Assembly: GCA_049281195.1 (NCBI GenBank)
Contig: JBAPRR010000248.1
Coordinates: forward strand, 1 to 7,976
Length of the DNA stretch: 7,976 nucleotides
Direction: 5' to 3'
DNA from: JBAPRR01 sp049281195
Lineage (GTDB): Bacteria > Actinomycetota > Acidimicrobiia > Acidimicrobiales > CAVXTF01
Below, one piece after another: positions 1 to 6,309 of this stretch (positions are counted from its first letter, which is position 1; each line of letters starts with the position of its first letter). Under the pieces are notes generated by a model that did not search any database, was not told where the DNA came from, and saw only the letters and a program-made list of their open reading frames with translations. Made by a program: the position numbers and the translations under genes.

Positions 1-1544
1 TGCACCTCTTCCATGGGGGTCTTCGCGCCTACGACGATTTGGTGGGCGATGGTATCGACGTCAGCCGGAATCCCTGATGGAAGATGCAGGTACTCGCTCT
101 TGGACGCACCGAGGCCCGAATAGATCTGCGACAAGGTCGTCGGCCCGGAGCTCAGAGAGGGAGCCGAGGTTTCTGCGGCAACAAGTTGGTAAGAGAATCC
201 GTCCGTCACCTGAGAAGGCGCGACAACGCCGAGAGAGCTCGAGACCCGCAAGGATGTACCGGGACTGTTGGTCGTCTGGGCTATCGAAGTGGGAGAGGCC
301 GGCACAAGCCTCCCTGTGTAACCCTGCAGCTTGATCGTGGTGAAGAAAGTGGGATCAGCCGTATAGCTCGGAAGTACAGGTTCGGGCGCTGGCGACTGTT
401 GGCCGCCGGCGAACGTCTGTGCCTCGGCCCGATTGGGCACCCACTCGGTGCCGTTGAAATCGGTGAGGATCCCGACCTGCCAGTAGGTGGGGACGGCGGT
501 TACCGCCTGGAACATCTGAACGTTCGCCGACCTGACCTCGTCCGCCTTCATGTTGGCGACCAGTGACTCGGCGGTGACGGTCCCACCGGCCCCACCTCGT
601 CCCGCGTATCCCCCCGTTCCGAGAGGGTTGTTCGTCCACCAGGGGAAAGGGACCGGCACCGTGCCTGCGAGCGCGGCCGCGGCGACAAGGAAGACAAGCA
701 GCGCGGTGATCGCAGTTGTGATTGGTGCCGTAACCGTTGCCGCCAAGGCGCGACCACGCTTGTGGGTGCCCGTTCGGACCAGTGCGGTTCGTCCCGCGTC
801 GGAAGCGACCACGAAGAACATTCCTGCGACGAGGTAGCAAATTGCCGTCTGGGGACGGTCGATCTCGGCGCTCAGAGGTGCCGAGTAACAGAACATCCCG
901 AAGGTGGGGATCAAAGCGAGAGATCTTGGCCATTGACGCTTTGACCGGAGACTCGCCTCCCAGATGATCCTGCCGACGACGCACACCGCCCCCGCGGCGA
1001 TCGCCGCGATGAAGACGATCCCGTGGGCTGCGGGCACGGGAGTGCGATGGCTGCTCATAACAGCCCTCGCAATGTCGATCTGGTGGCGGATCGCATGGAA
1101 GGTCGTGATCGTGGGTACCCCGAATCGGGTCGCACCGGGTGCGATCGTCCACACCGCGGTCAGGGCCGCCGCCAGCCCTCCGAGAGCAGCGACCACCACG
1201 AGAGGGGCGCGTTTTCTCGCCACGAGAGTCGAGACTGCCGATCCTGCGAGGATGGTCAGATAGATCGGGCCGAGCACTGGAGCGCCGAATCCACCCTGGA
1301 TGAGCCGTGCGACACCGAGCGCTGCCGCCAACGCGGCCACGAACAGCGCGATCTCGCCCAACACATCGGCTCCGGCCGAGCGATGGGGGAGCAGATCCGG
1401 TTGCTCTACAGGCGTCGCGCTGTGTTGCCCACCGCGACGGTGCTTCTTCCTGTCTGCGGAGTTCCCGTCGACCTCCCCGATGTGCGGCTCGGCGCGAAGC
1501 GACGGAAGCGGTGTCTTCGAAAAGGGTGGACCGACGATCGTCAC
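1..1544 (-). CDS. TgpA-type membrane transglutaminase-family protein (partial, C-terminal part outside window)
   Basis: I read an uninterrupted frame of 514 codons on the minus strand that leaves the window still open. After a basic, polar cytoplasmic stretch of about 60 residues there are about seven hydrophobic segments (roughly 63-82, 90-108, 113-134, 173-195, 208-225, 233-250, 273-295). An extracytoplasmic region follows, with FNGTEW near 363-368, and then YLHLPSGIPADV near 485-496, which resembles the linker just before the transglutaminase core in DUF3488/TgpA proteins. The Cys-His-Asp core itself lies beyond the edge, so catalysis cannot be judged. The GTG start at 1544 overlaps the end of the DUF58 gene by four bases (GTGA); no other in-frame start lies just upstream, and there is no clear Shine-Dalgarno, so translational coupling is likely. 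Gene order MoxR-DUF58-TgpA strongly supports the assignment. The family is known as membrane proteins with an outward-facing transglutaminase-like domain; the substrate is unknown. Confidence 0.88.
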   Translation of the reverse strand, partial: MTIVGPPFSKTPLPSLRAEPHIGEVDGNSADRKKHRRGGQHSATPVEQPDLLPHRSAGADVLGEIALFVAALAAALGVARLIQGGFGAPVLGPIYLTILAGSAVSTLVARKRAPLVVVAALGGLAAALTAVWTIAPGATRFGVPTITTFHAIRHQIDIARAVMSSHRTPVPAAHGIVFIAAIAAGAVCVVGRIIWEASLRSKRQWPRSLALIPTFGMFCYSAPLSAEIDRPQTAICYLVAGMFFVVASDAGRTALVRTGTHKRGRALAATVTAPITTAITALLVFLVAAAALAGTVPVPFPWWTNNPLGTGGYAGRGGAGGTVTAESLVANMKADEVRSANVQMFQAVTAVPTYWQVGILTDFNGTEWVPNRAEAQTFAGGQQSPAPEPVLPSYTADPTFFTTIKLQGYTGRLVPASPTSIAQTTNSPGTSLRVSSSLGVVAPSQVTDGFSYQLVAAETSAPSLSSGPTTLSQIYSGLGASKSEYLHLPSGIPADVDTIAHQIVVGAKTPMEEV

Positions 1545-2788
1545 ACCACGACCACTGTGCTCGAACGTTTCAGGATCTCCGGCAGAGTGTTCACTGCGTC
1601 TTGAGTGGAGATGACTATCCGGTGCTTCTCGCCGCCGTGATCCTCCATCAGATGGGTCGACGCAAAGCCGTAGCTGGACGTCTTCGCCCGACCGGGCTTG
1701 ACCTTCACCGGATCGAGGGTGGCGAGGATCCGAAACAGAGATCTGGTGAGGGTGGGACCCGAGTGGAGATCGACGCTCACCCCGCTCGGCGTGCGCAGCT
1801 CGACGCCTAGCCCTCTTCTGGCAGCGTCTTTCCCGATTCCCGCTGTGGCAGAGACGATCGCCTCGAATCCAGAAGCATCAACAGCGCCTGCCCTGTCGTC
1901 CATGATGATCGTCACGGCGTCTGTTCCGGAGCCCTCGAACTCACGCACAATGAGCTCGCCCGTACGTGCGAGCGTCGGCCAGTGAAGCAATCTCAGACGG
2001 TCCCCGGGGACGTAGGGCCGCAGCCCGGCGAGGTCGAACCCGGGCCCACCTGACGATTCACCGCTCGCCGGCGGAGACCATTCGAAGCGCCCGGCCGGTT
2101 GAAGTGCTCCTGTGACGACGCCGCGAGGAGAGGAGGCGTCCGGGACGACGACGATGCTCGTCTCGGTCGATATGAGCATCTCGTAGGCGAAAAGCTCGAA
2201 CGGATCGAGACACCACAGCTTGAGCGCCGGAAGGGTGAGGACGCCCCGCTTGGCGCTCGGCACCGGAAAAGACATCTCGGCGCTCTCGCCCGGACCGAGG
2301 GCCGGAACCCTCACGCCCCGCGACACCATCGTTCGCCAGCCCCGAGAGCGGTGTTTCTTCGGACCGCGCGGCACGGAGGTGTCGACGTCTGAAACTCTCG
2401 ACCGGAGGCCCGGTCGTGAGAGCTTCCACACCTCGTTCGGGGGTTCGAGGCGCATCGGCGCGCACGTGCGCATCCCCGTGTTGGTCACGGACACCGCGAC
2501 CGAGGCGGACCCACCCACTGAGACCTCGTGCGAGGAAGGACGCAGTTCGATCTGGAGTGCTCCCGATGCGATCTCGGCCCGGTGCCACAAGACGATCGGC
2601 CCGGACGCCAGAAGCACTCCCAGTGCTACGGCTACGAGTACATACTCTTCGACGCCCGCCAACCGGCCCCCGATTCCGAGGGCGGCCGCAATTGCCAGGC
2701 AGATCAGTCCGCGGTTGGTTGCTCCGAGCCGCCATCCGGCTGCTGCCACGAAGGCAGCCAGCACTCCGACAGTGAGACCGACCGCCAC
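1541..2788 (-). CDS. DUF58 domain-containing protein, MoxR-associated
   Basis: This 415-residue protein has hydrophobic segments near the N-terminus (about 4-18, 27-41, 48-66), a beta-rich middle region (about 78-215), and the DUF58 signature at about 249-285: GFDLAGLRPYVPGDRLR, then LLHWPTLARTGELIVREFE. A vWA-like fold probably starts at VTIIMDD (292-298). The usual vWA metal-site motif DxSxS is not conserved here: the residues are DDRAG. The start is GTG at 2788, 24 bases after the moxR stop codon, with only a weak purine stretch (GAGA) in front. The last codons overlap the GTG start of the TgpA-like gene. DUF58 proteins are typically encoded next to MoxR ATPases and are thought to act with them at the membrane; no enzymatic activity is established. 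The family assignment is firm, the cellular role is not. Confidence 0.93.
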   Translation of the reverse strand: MAVGLTVGVLAAFVAAAGWRLGATNRGLICLAIAAALGIGGRLAGVEEYVLVAVALGVLLASGPIVLWHRAEIASGALQIELRPSSHEVSVGGSASVAVSVTNTGMRTCAPMRLEPPNEVWKLSRPGLRSRVSDVDTSVPRGPKKHRSRGWRTMVSRGVRVPALGPGESAEMSFPVPSAKRGVLTLPALKLWCLDPFELFAYEMLISTETSIVVVPDASSPRGVVTGALQPAGRFEWSPPASGESSGGPGFDLAGLRPYVPGDRLRLLHWPTLARTGELIVREFEGSGTDAVTIIMDDRAGAVDASGFEAIVSATAGIGKDAARRGLGVELRTPSGVSVDLHSGPTLTRSLFRILATLDPVKVKPGRAKTSSYGFASTHLMEDHGGEKHRIVISTQDAVNTLPEILKRSSTVVVV

Positions 2789-2812
2789 GCTGTCTCGTTA
2801 CCTAGCAGGCGA

Positions 2813-3853
2813 TTACCGGGCTCCGGGGCGCACCGGCACCGAGACCGACTTCACTATCTGGCTCACAACTGCCGTGGCGTCGACTCCACCGAGGACCGCG
2901 GCCGGGTCGACCACGAGCCTGTGCGCAAGAACGGGTTCCGCTACCGATTGAACGTCGCCGGGAGTGACATAAGACCGGCCGCTCGTGATGGCCACCGCGG
3001 CAGCGGCACGCATCACCGCCAGAGCGGCTCGAGGTGATGCTCCAATCGCAAGATCGGGGTGCACCCGGCTCGCTTCGACCAGGTCGAGCACGTAGCCCCG
3101 CACGGCGGGATCGACGTACAGGCTTTCTGCGGCCTTCGCCGCCAGTTGCAGACCGCGCACGTCTGTGACCGCAGGCAGGACATCAACCGATGCGCGCGAG
3201 TCGCCGCTCTCCAACAGCTGATCCTCTTCTGCCCTGGCCGGATAGCCGAGGCTGACGCGCATCAGGAACCTGTCGCGCTGGCTGTGCGGAAGCAGATATG
3301 TGCCGGCGGCGTCGAACGGGTTCTGCGTGGCGATAACCATGAAGGGATCGGGCAGGGCGAAACTCTCCCCGTCCATGCTGACTTGACGTTCCTCCATTGC
3401 TTCGAGAAGCGCCGACTGCGCTTTCGGAGAAGCCCTGTTGAGCTCGTCGGCAAGCAGAACGTTCGAGAACACCGGACCCGGGCGGAACACCGGCTTTCCG
3501 AGGTCGCGATCGAAGATCATCGCCCCCGTCACATCGGACGGCAGCAGGTCGGCGGTGAACTGAACTCTGCGGAAGTCCAGGCCGAGAGATTTGGCAAGCG
3601 CTTTGGCCAGGGTGGTCTTGCCCACTCCGGGGAGATCTTCGACCAGAAGGTGTCCACCGGCTACCAAGCAGGAGACGGCCAACCGGACGGTGTCGGCCTT
3701 CCCGTAAAGAACAGTGCCGATGTTGTTGACGACCTCGTCGAGGAGGGCCGAGACCTCTTCGAGGCTCGGGGTCGAACTCAGACCTGCTGACTTTGAGCCG
3801 TCAGGTCGCTCCTCAGAGCTTCCGGGCCCGGCTGACACGGGAGCGCTGGTCAC
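2813..3853 (-). CDS. MoxR family AAA+ ATPase
   Basis: This 346-residue AAA+ ATPase of the MoxR subgroup (AAA_3 plus lid) probably works as an ATP-driven chaperone on the DUF58/TgpA partners encoded downstream. Numbered from GTG 3853, Walker A is PGVGKTT at about 75-81, Walker B VLLADELNR at about 132-140, sensor 1 ATQNP at about 175-179, and sensor 2 GASPRA at about 271-276. The arginine-finger region reads LPHSQRDRF where LPEAQLDRF is usual in the family; the arginine before the final Phe is kept. The frame stays open upstream to a TTG at 4009, but that would overlap the divergent lepB start and adds unconserved sequence. GTG 3853 gives normal family length and lies 7 bases after a TAGGCT hexamer, suggesting leaderless translation. 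GTG 3841 is an alternative. The stop is TAA, 24 bases before the DUF58 gene. First gene of the minus-strand operon. Confidence 0.93.
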   Translation of the reverse strand: MTSAPVSAGPGSSEERPDGSKSAGLSSTPSLEEVSALLDEVVNNIGTVLYGKADTVRLAVSCLVAGGHLLVEDLPGVGKTTLAKALAKSLGLDFRRVQFTADLLPSDVTGAMIFDRDLGKPVFRPGPVFSNVLLADELNRASPKAQSALLEAMEERQVSMDGESFALPDPFMVIATQNPFDAAGTYLLPHSQRDRFLMRVSLGYPARAEEDQLLESGDSRASVDVLPAVTDVRGLQLAAKAAESLYVDPAVRGYVLDLVEASRVHPDLAIGASPRAALAVMRAAAAVAITSGRSYVTPGDVQSVAEPVLAHRLVVDPAAVLGGVDATAVVSQIVKSVSVPVRPGAR

Positions 3854-3860
3854 CGCCAGA

Positions 3861-3866
3861 AGCCTA
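3861..3866 (-). promoter_or_regulatory. Candidate -10 element for the moxR-DUF58-tgpA operon
   Basis: On the minus strand a TAGGCT hexamer (TAnnnT, the actinobacterial -10 pattern) ends 7 bases before the GTG chosen as the moxR start. Transcription would then begin at or next to the start codon and give a leaderless mRNA, which fits the lack of a Shine-Dalgarno sequence. No good -35 is visible; the T-rich TGTTTTCC about 16 bases upstream is the only candidate. This is inference from short motifs. Confidence 0.35.
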
Positions 3867-3884
3867 CGCCCAGTGAGGGTCCGG

Positions 3885-3897
3885 AAAACACTGTTTT
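3885..3897. promoter_or_regulatory. 13-base palindrome in the moxR/lepB divergent intergenic region
   Basis: AAAACA and TGTTTT flank a single central C, a perfect inverted repeat that runs into an eight-T tract (3894-3901). It is a marked AT-rich island in GC-rich surroundings, and sits where the -35 region of the moxR promoter would be. It could be an operator or simply an AT-rich promoter element. No specific regulator is suggested by the sequence. Confidence 0.3.
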
Positions 3898-3950
3898 TTT
3901 TCAGGAAGCCGGGGCTGGCGACCCGTCGTCCCGAAACGCTCCCGGTCGGG

Positions 3951-3976
3951 TAGCCTCGGTCCCCCTGGGCGACCGA
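3951..3976 (+). promoter_or_regulatory. Candidate lepB -10 element with adjoining inverted repeat
   Basis: TAGCCT at 3951-3956 fits a TAnnnT -10 element and lies 23 bases before the TTG start of lepB. The arms TCGGTC (3956-3961) and GACCGA (3971-3976) form a perfect 6-base inverted repeat with a 9-base spacer, directly after the hexamer. It could be an operator or a short hairpin in the lepB leader. There is no convincing -35 box and no Shine-Dalgarno before lepB. Confidence 0.25.
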
Positions 3977-3979
3977 TCC

Positions 3980-4663
3980 TTGTCTGGCGGTCCTGTAGTG
4001 GAGGGTCAAATCACAACGGGCTCAGATACCACCGAGGCAACGGAATACGGCGGACCTGCTCCTACCTCGACCGACGGTTCGGGTAGCGACGGAAATGACT
4101 CCGAAACCCCGGTAGCCAGAAGCGAACAGAGACGCCGTCGCCGGCGTAGGGCGATCATCGAATGGGTGATCGTGTTGGTGGTCGCGCTCGGTGTCGCGGT
4201 CGGCATGCGTACCTATGTCGTGCAGACCTTCTATATACCTTCCGGCTCGATGGAGCCGACCCTCAACATCGGCGACAGGATCCTCGTCGACAAGCTCAGC
4301 TACGACCTGCACGCTGTCCATCGCGGAGACATTGTCGTTTTCGCCCGGCCGCCCCACGAAAATCTCGAAGCGGGGGTGAACGACCTCGTCAAGAGGGTCA
4401 TAGGCCTTCCCGGAGAAACGATCTCGGCGCAGAACGGCTCTATTTACATCAACGGTAAGCCTCTGGCCGAACCGTGGTTGCCCAAAGGGGTCACCACCGC
4501 GAATTTCTCGCCTATCCATATTCCGAAGGGCGATTACTTCGTGATGGGGGACAATCGGGATTTCTCAGAGGACAGCCGCTTCTTCGGGCCTATCTCGGGA
4601 TCTTTGATAGTAGGCCGCGTAGTGATGCGGATATGGCCCCTGTCGAGGATCACCTTCTTCTGA
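3980..4663 (+). CDS. lepB: Signal peptidase I
   Basis: Type I signal peptidase (family S26), a membrane-bound serine protease that removes signal peptides from exported preproteins on the outer face of the membrane. The 227-residue protein has a Ser/Thr/Gly-rich cytoplasmic tail (1-50), a run of seven arginines (51-57), one membrane segment (about 59-76), then the catalytic domain. The nucleophile box is IPSGSMEPTL with Ser90; the general base is Lys138 in DLVKRVIGLPGE; the conserved GDNRDFSEDSRFFGP box lies at about 190-204. All key residues are present and the C-terminus (GRVVMRIWPLSRITFF) is normal. The start is uncertain: TTG 3980 is used here, while GTG 3998 would shorten the unconserved tail by six residues; neither has a Shine-Dalgarno. 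The gene diverges from moxR and is followed 121 bases later by tatB and tatC, so processing and translocation genes are grouped. Confidence 0.96.
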   Translation: MSGGPVVEGQITTGSDTTEATEYGGPAPTSTDGSGSDGNDSETPVARSEQRRRRRRRAIIEWVIVLVVALGVAVGMRTYVVQTFYIPSGSMEPTLNIGDRILVDKLSYDLHAVHRGDIVVFARPPHENLEAGVNDLVKRVIGLPGETISAQNGSIYINGKPLAEPWLPKGVTTANFSPIHIPKGDYFVMGDNRDFSEDSRFFGPISGSLIVGRVVMRIWPLSRITFF

Positions 4664-4692
4664 CCCAGCTCTGACTTCTGACCCAGCTTTGA
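4657..4692 (+). repeat. 18-base tandem direct repeat across the lepB stop codon
   Basis: Two adjacent 18-base units (4657-4674 and 4675-4692), each beginning CTTCTGACCCAGCT, differ at one position (C against T at base 15). The first unit contains the last codons and TGA stop of lepB; the second repeats the same TGA three bases later in its own unit, also in frame. It looks like a tandem duplication by replication slippage at the 3' end of the gene, with no effect on the LepB protein. Confidence 0.85.
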
Positions 4693-4693
4693 A

Positions 4694-4713
4694 TTGCGCG
4701 CCGACAAGCGCAA
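4694..4713 (+). terminator. Weak stem-loop after lepB, possible terminator
   Basis: TTGCGC (4694-4699) and GCGCAA (4708-4713) are perfect complements around an 8-base loop. The hairpin starts 30 bases after the lepB stop. It has no T-tract on the plus strand, so it is at best a weak or factor-assisted terminator, and it could be chance. Confidence 0.25.
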
Positions 4714-4763
4714 AACAGCACCGAGCAAGGTAATTCGACCCCCGACTCGGGAGGGCGCCAGTT

Positions 4764-4783
4764 GCAGACTTAGACTGGTCTGC
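4764..4783. promoter_or_regulatory. Inverted repeat over the tatB promoter/start, possible operator
   Basis: GCAGAC (4764-4769) and GTCTGC (4778-4783) form a perfect inverted repeat with an 8-base spacer that contains the candidate -10 TAGACT. The right arm ends one base before the GTG start of tatB. A direct repeat GACT-TA-GACT lies within it. A protein bound here would block both RNA polymerase and the start of the message. No regulator can be named. Confidence 0.3.
4771..4776 (+). promoter_or_regulatory. Candidate -10 element for a leaderless tatB-tatC transcript
   Basis: TAGACT matches the TAnnnT pattern closely and ends 8 bases before the GTG start at 4785, the spacing expected for leaderless transcription. 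No Shine-Dalgarno precedes the start and no clear -35 is visible, as is common in actinobacteria. It would let tatB and downstream genes be transcribed apart from lepB. Confidence 0.4.
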
Positions 4784-4784
4784 G

Positions 4785-5351
4785 GTGTTCCTCGACCCGA
4801 GCAAGCTGTTGGTGATCCTCATCGTGGCCCTGGTGGTCCTCGGTCCGGACAAGCTTCCGGGCGTCGCCCGCCAGATGGGTGCGGCCTGGGGGGAGATCCG
4901 CAAATTCAGAGAACGGCTGGAAACCGAGGTCCGGGGGACGTTCCCCGATCTGCCTTCCACCCACCAGGTGGCCCAAGCGGTCCGATCGCCTTTGTCGTTT
5001 CTGGACCAGCTCGCTGACGCACATGAGAAGGAGCAGCAGGAGAAAGACGCCCCCGAGTCCACTTCGGTGAATTCGACGACGAGTCCGACGTCCCTGCAGC
5101 CGACCCCTCCGGGCACTCCACCTGAACCTCAGCTCGACTCGGTGGCAGCGCTGGGCTCCGGAGCGACCGGGTCGGAGGAACGGGTTCAGGTAAACGGAAA
5201 TGGCAACGGGAACGGAAATGGCAACGGGAACGGGTCCCGACCGGAGAATTTGTCCGTAGCCCGTCCTTCGAGGCCGGCGCGCGTTCGGCCATGGAGGGGA
5301 ACCCTTCCCGGGGAGCCTGTCGCTATTCCCGACGACCCGAGCATGAACTGA
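4785..5351 (+). CDS. tatB: TatA/B-family twin-arginine translocase subunit, TatB-like
   Basis: Small membrane subunit of the twin-arginine translocase. The 188-residue protein has a very short N-terminus (MFLDPSK), one membrane helix (about 8-20, LVILIVALVVLG), the LGPDKLP hinge (19-25), and an amphipathic helix (about 26-50). These resemble TatB (typical form ALVVLGPERLP) more than TatA. A disordered tail follows, rich in Ser, Thr and Pro (90-118), with seven Asn-Gly pairs at 137-150. The polar residue at the start of the membrane helix is Lys7, where TatB usually has Glu and TatA often Gln. GTG 4785 is chosen because the MF start and hinge position fit the family, and a -10-like TAGACT sits 8 bases upstream. 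tatC follows 132 bases later. TatA versus TatB cannot be settled by eye; it may also be a single subunit doing both jobs. Confidence 0.9.
   Translation: MFLDPSKLLVILIVALVVLGPDKLPGVARQMGAAWGEIRKFRERLETEVRGTFPDLPSTHQVAQAVRSPLSFLDQLADAHEKEQQEKDAPESTSVNSTTSPTSLQPTPPGTPPEPQLDSVAALGSGATGSEERVQVNGNGNGNGNGNGNGSRPENLSVARPSRPARVRPWRGTLPGEPVAIPDDPSMN
5193..5234 (+). repeat. 18-base coding tandem repeat encoding Asn-Gly pairs in tatB
   Basis: Two perfect 18-base units beginning AACGGAAATGGC (5193-5210 and 5211-5228) are followed by a partial third unit AACGGG (5229-5234). The unit is six codons long and in frame, so each copy adds three Asn-Gly pairs and copy number can change without a frameshift. The two full copies are identical even at synonymous positions, which points to recent slippage rather than selection on codons. 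Confidence 0.9.
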
Positions 5352-5370
5352 CCGCGAGCAGCTGACCGGA

Positions 5371-5400
5371 CCGGGCGACAGGGCCAAAAAAAGTCGCCGG
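5371..5400 (+). terminator. Stem-loop with A-tract loop between tatB and tatC
   Basis: CCGGGCGAC (5371-5379) pairs with GTCGCCGG (5393-5400) with one bulged G, giving an eight-pair GC-rich stem around a 13-base loop that ends in seven As. It begins 20 bases after the tatB stop. There is no T-tract after the stem, so it is not a classical terminator; a partial terminator, an RNA-stability or processing hairpin are alternatives. Confidence 0.35.
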
Positions 5401-5431
5401 ACCCAGTTGTGCCAGGATCATCTTTTCAATC

Positions 5432-5445
5432 CGGATGAGCATCCG
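5432..5445. promoter_or_regulatory. Palindrome upstream of tatC
   Basis: CGGATG and CATCCG flank the dinucleotide AG, a perfect 6-base inverted repeat with a 2-base spacer. It lies about 40 bases before the tatC start, upstream of an AT-rich TAGAAACAAT (5451-5460) that could hold a -10 element. The role is unknown; it could be an operator or chance. Confidence 0.22.
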
Positions 5446-5483
5446 CGCCGTAGAAACAATGCGATAGGCCTGGACGGAAGAAC

Positions 5484-6299
5484 GTGGCGATAACCCTTCG
5501 ACGAAACGCAGAGAACGCCAAGCCGTCTCCTGATGCGATGACCCTCGGGGAGCATCTGGCCGAGCTCCGTCGCAGGGTGATCATCTGCGTCTGTTCGTTC
5601 GTGATCGCCGCGATCTTCATCTTCGTCGTCTACTCGCACATTCTGCACTTCTTGCAGGCGCCGTACTGCAAGGTCGTTCCAAAGGGGCAGTGCCAGCTCT
5701 ACGTGACAAGCCCCCTCGATCCGCTGACATTGAGGGTGCACCTTTCGACCTATGGCGGGCTCGTTCTCGCCGGACCCGTGATCCTGTGGGAATTCTGGCG
5801 GTTCGTGACTCCCGGGCTCAAGCGCAACGAGAAGCGCTACGCCATTCCATTCATTGCGGCGTCGATCCTCCTGTTCTGCCTGGGAGCTGTGATCGCCTAC
5901 CTCACCTTCCCGCATGCCCTGCACTTTTTGAATGCGATCGGTGGACCGACTCTCAAGGACATCTACAACCCGAACAGCTATCTCGGTCTGATCGTCGCAC
6001 TGATGTTCGTCTTCGGGATCACGTTCGAGTTCCCGGTCGTCCTCGTCTCGCTCGAGCTGGTCGGGGTGATCTCTCCGCAGCGACTTTCCAAGTGGAGGCG
6101 GTGGGCGATTGTCCTGATCACCATCGTCGCAGGGACGATCACTCCGAGCGGAGACCCGTTCTCCATGTTGGCTCTGGCGTTGCCCCTTTATTTCTTCTAC
6201 GAGATCTCCATCGTCATCGGGAAGTTGCTGCGGCGAAACCACGAGAAGAAATCTGCACTGGCGACAGTTGAGGGCAAGCCTGAGATTTCGAACGAGTGA
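5484..6299 (+). CDS. tatC: Twin-arginine translocase subunit TatC
   Basis: TatC is the polytopic receptor that binds twin-arginine signal peptides together with TatB. The 271-residue protein has about six membrane segments (roughly 33-50, 88-107, 121-142, 166-190, 207-220, 225-245). The signature MTLGEHLAELRRRV lies at 19-32. The conserved cytoplasmic-loop glutamate is Glu116 in VTPGLKRNEKRY; a conserved membrane glutamate is Glu182 in FGITFEFPVV; and the TPSGDPFSM motif at 220-228 carries Asp224. These match E. coli Glu103, Glu170 and Asp211 by motif. Two cysteines, Cys62 and Cys70, lie in the first external loop. The start GTG 5484 has a GGAAG Shine-Dalgarno-like sequence at 5476-5480; ATG 5538 (Met19), next to the conserved block, is an alternative. 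tatB lies upstream and the helicase gene follows after 10 bases. Confidence 0.97.
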   Translation: MAITLRRNAENAKPSPDAMTLGEHLAELRRRVIICVCSFVIAAIFIFVVYSHILHFLQAPYCKVVPKGQCQLYVTSPLDPLTLRVHLSTYGGLVLAGPVILWEFWRFVTPGLKRNEKRYAIPFIAASILLFCLGAVIAYLTFPHALHFLNAIGGPTLKDIYNPNSYLGLIVALMFVFGITFEFPVVLVSLELVGVISPQRLSKWRRWAIVLITIVAGTITPSGDPFSMLALALPLYFFYEISIVIGKLLRRNHEKKSALATVEGKPEISNE

Positions 6300-6309
6300 C
6301 GGCTCTTTT

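Noticed and set aside
355..1152. Open frame of 265 codons on the minus strand
   Set aside because: It lies inside the TgpA-like gene on the same strand in another frame; its product is Arg/Gly-rich with no family features, while the other frame gives clear membrane segments and stays open for 514 codons.
2220..2951. Open frame of 243 codons on the plus strand over DUF58 and moxR
   Set aside because: It crosses the boundary of two confident genes on the other strand, and its Thr/Arg/Pro-rich product resembles nothing I know.
3059..3790. Open frame of 243 codons on the plus strand opposite moxR
   Set aside because: The minus-strand frame encodes all AAA+ motifs; the antisense product shows no recognisable domain and is a GC-driven shadow.
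3885..3901. Palindrome plus T-tract as an intrinsic terminator
   Set aside because: It lies between two divergent genes, where no transcript needs to end, and the stem is short and AT-rich; a promoter or operator role is more likely.
3854..4009. N-terminal extension of MoxR to a TTG at 4009
   Set aside because: It would overlap the divergent lepB start and add 52 residues not typical of MoxR; GTG 3853 gives normal family length and has a -10-like hexamer 7 bases upstream.
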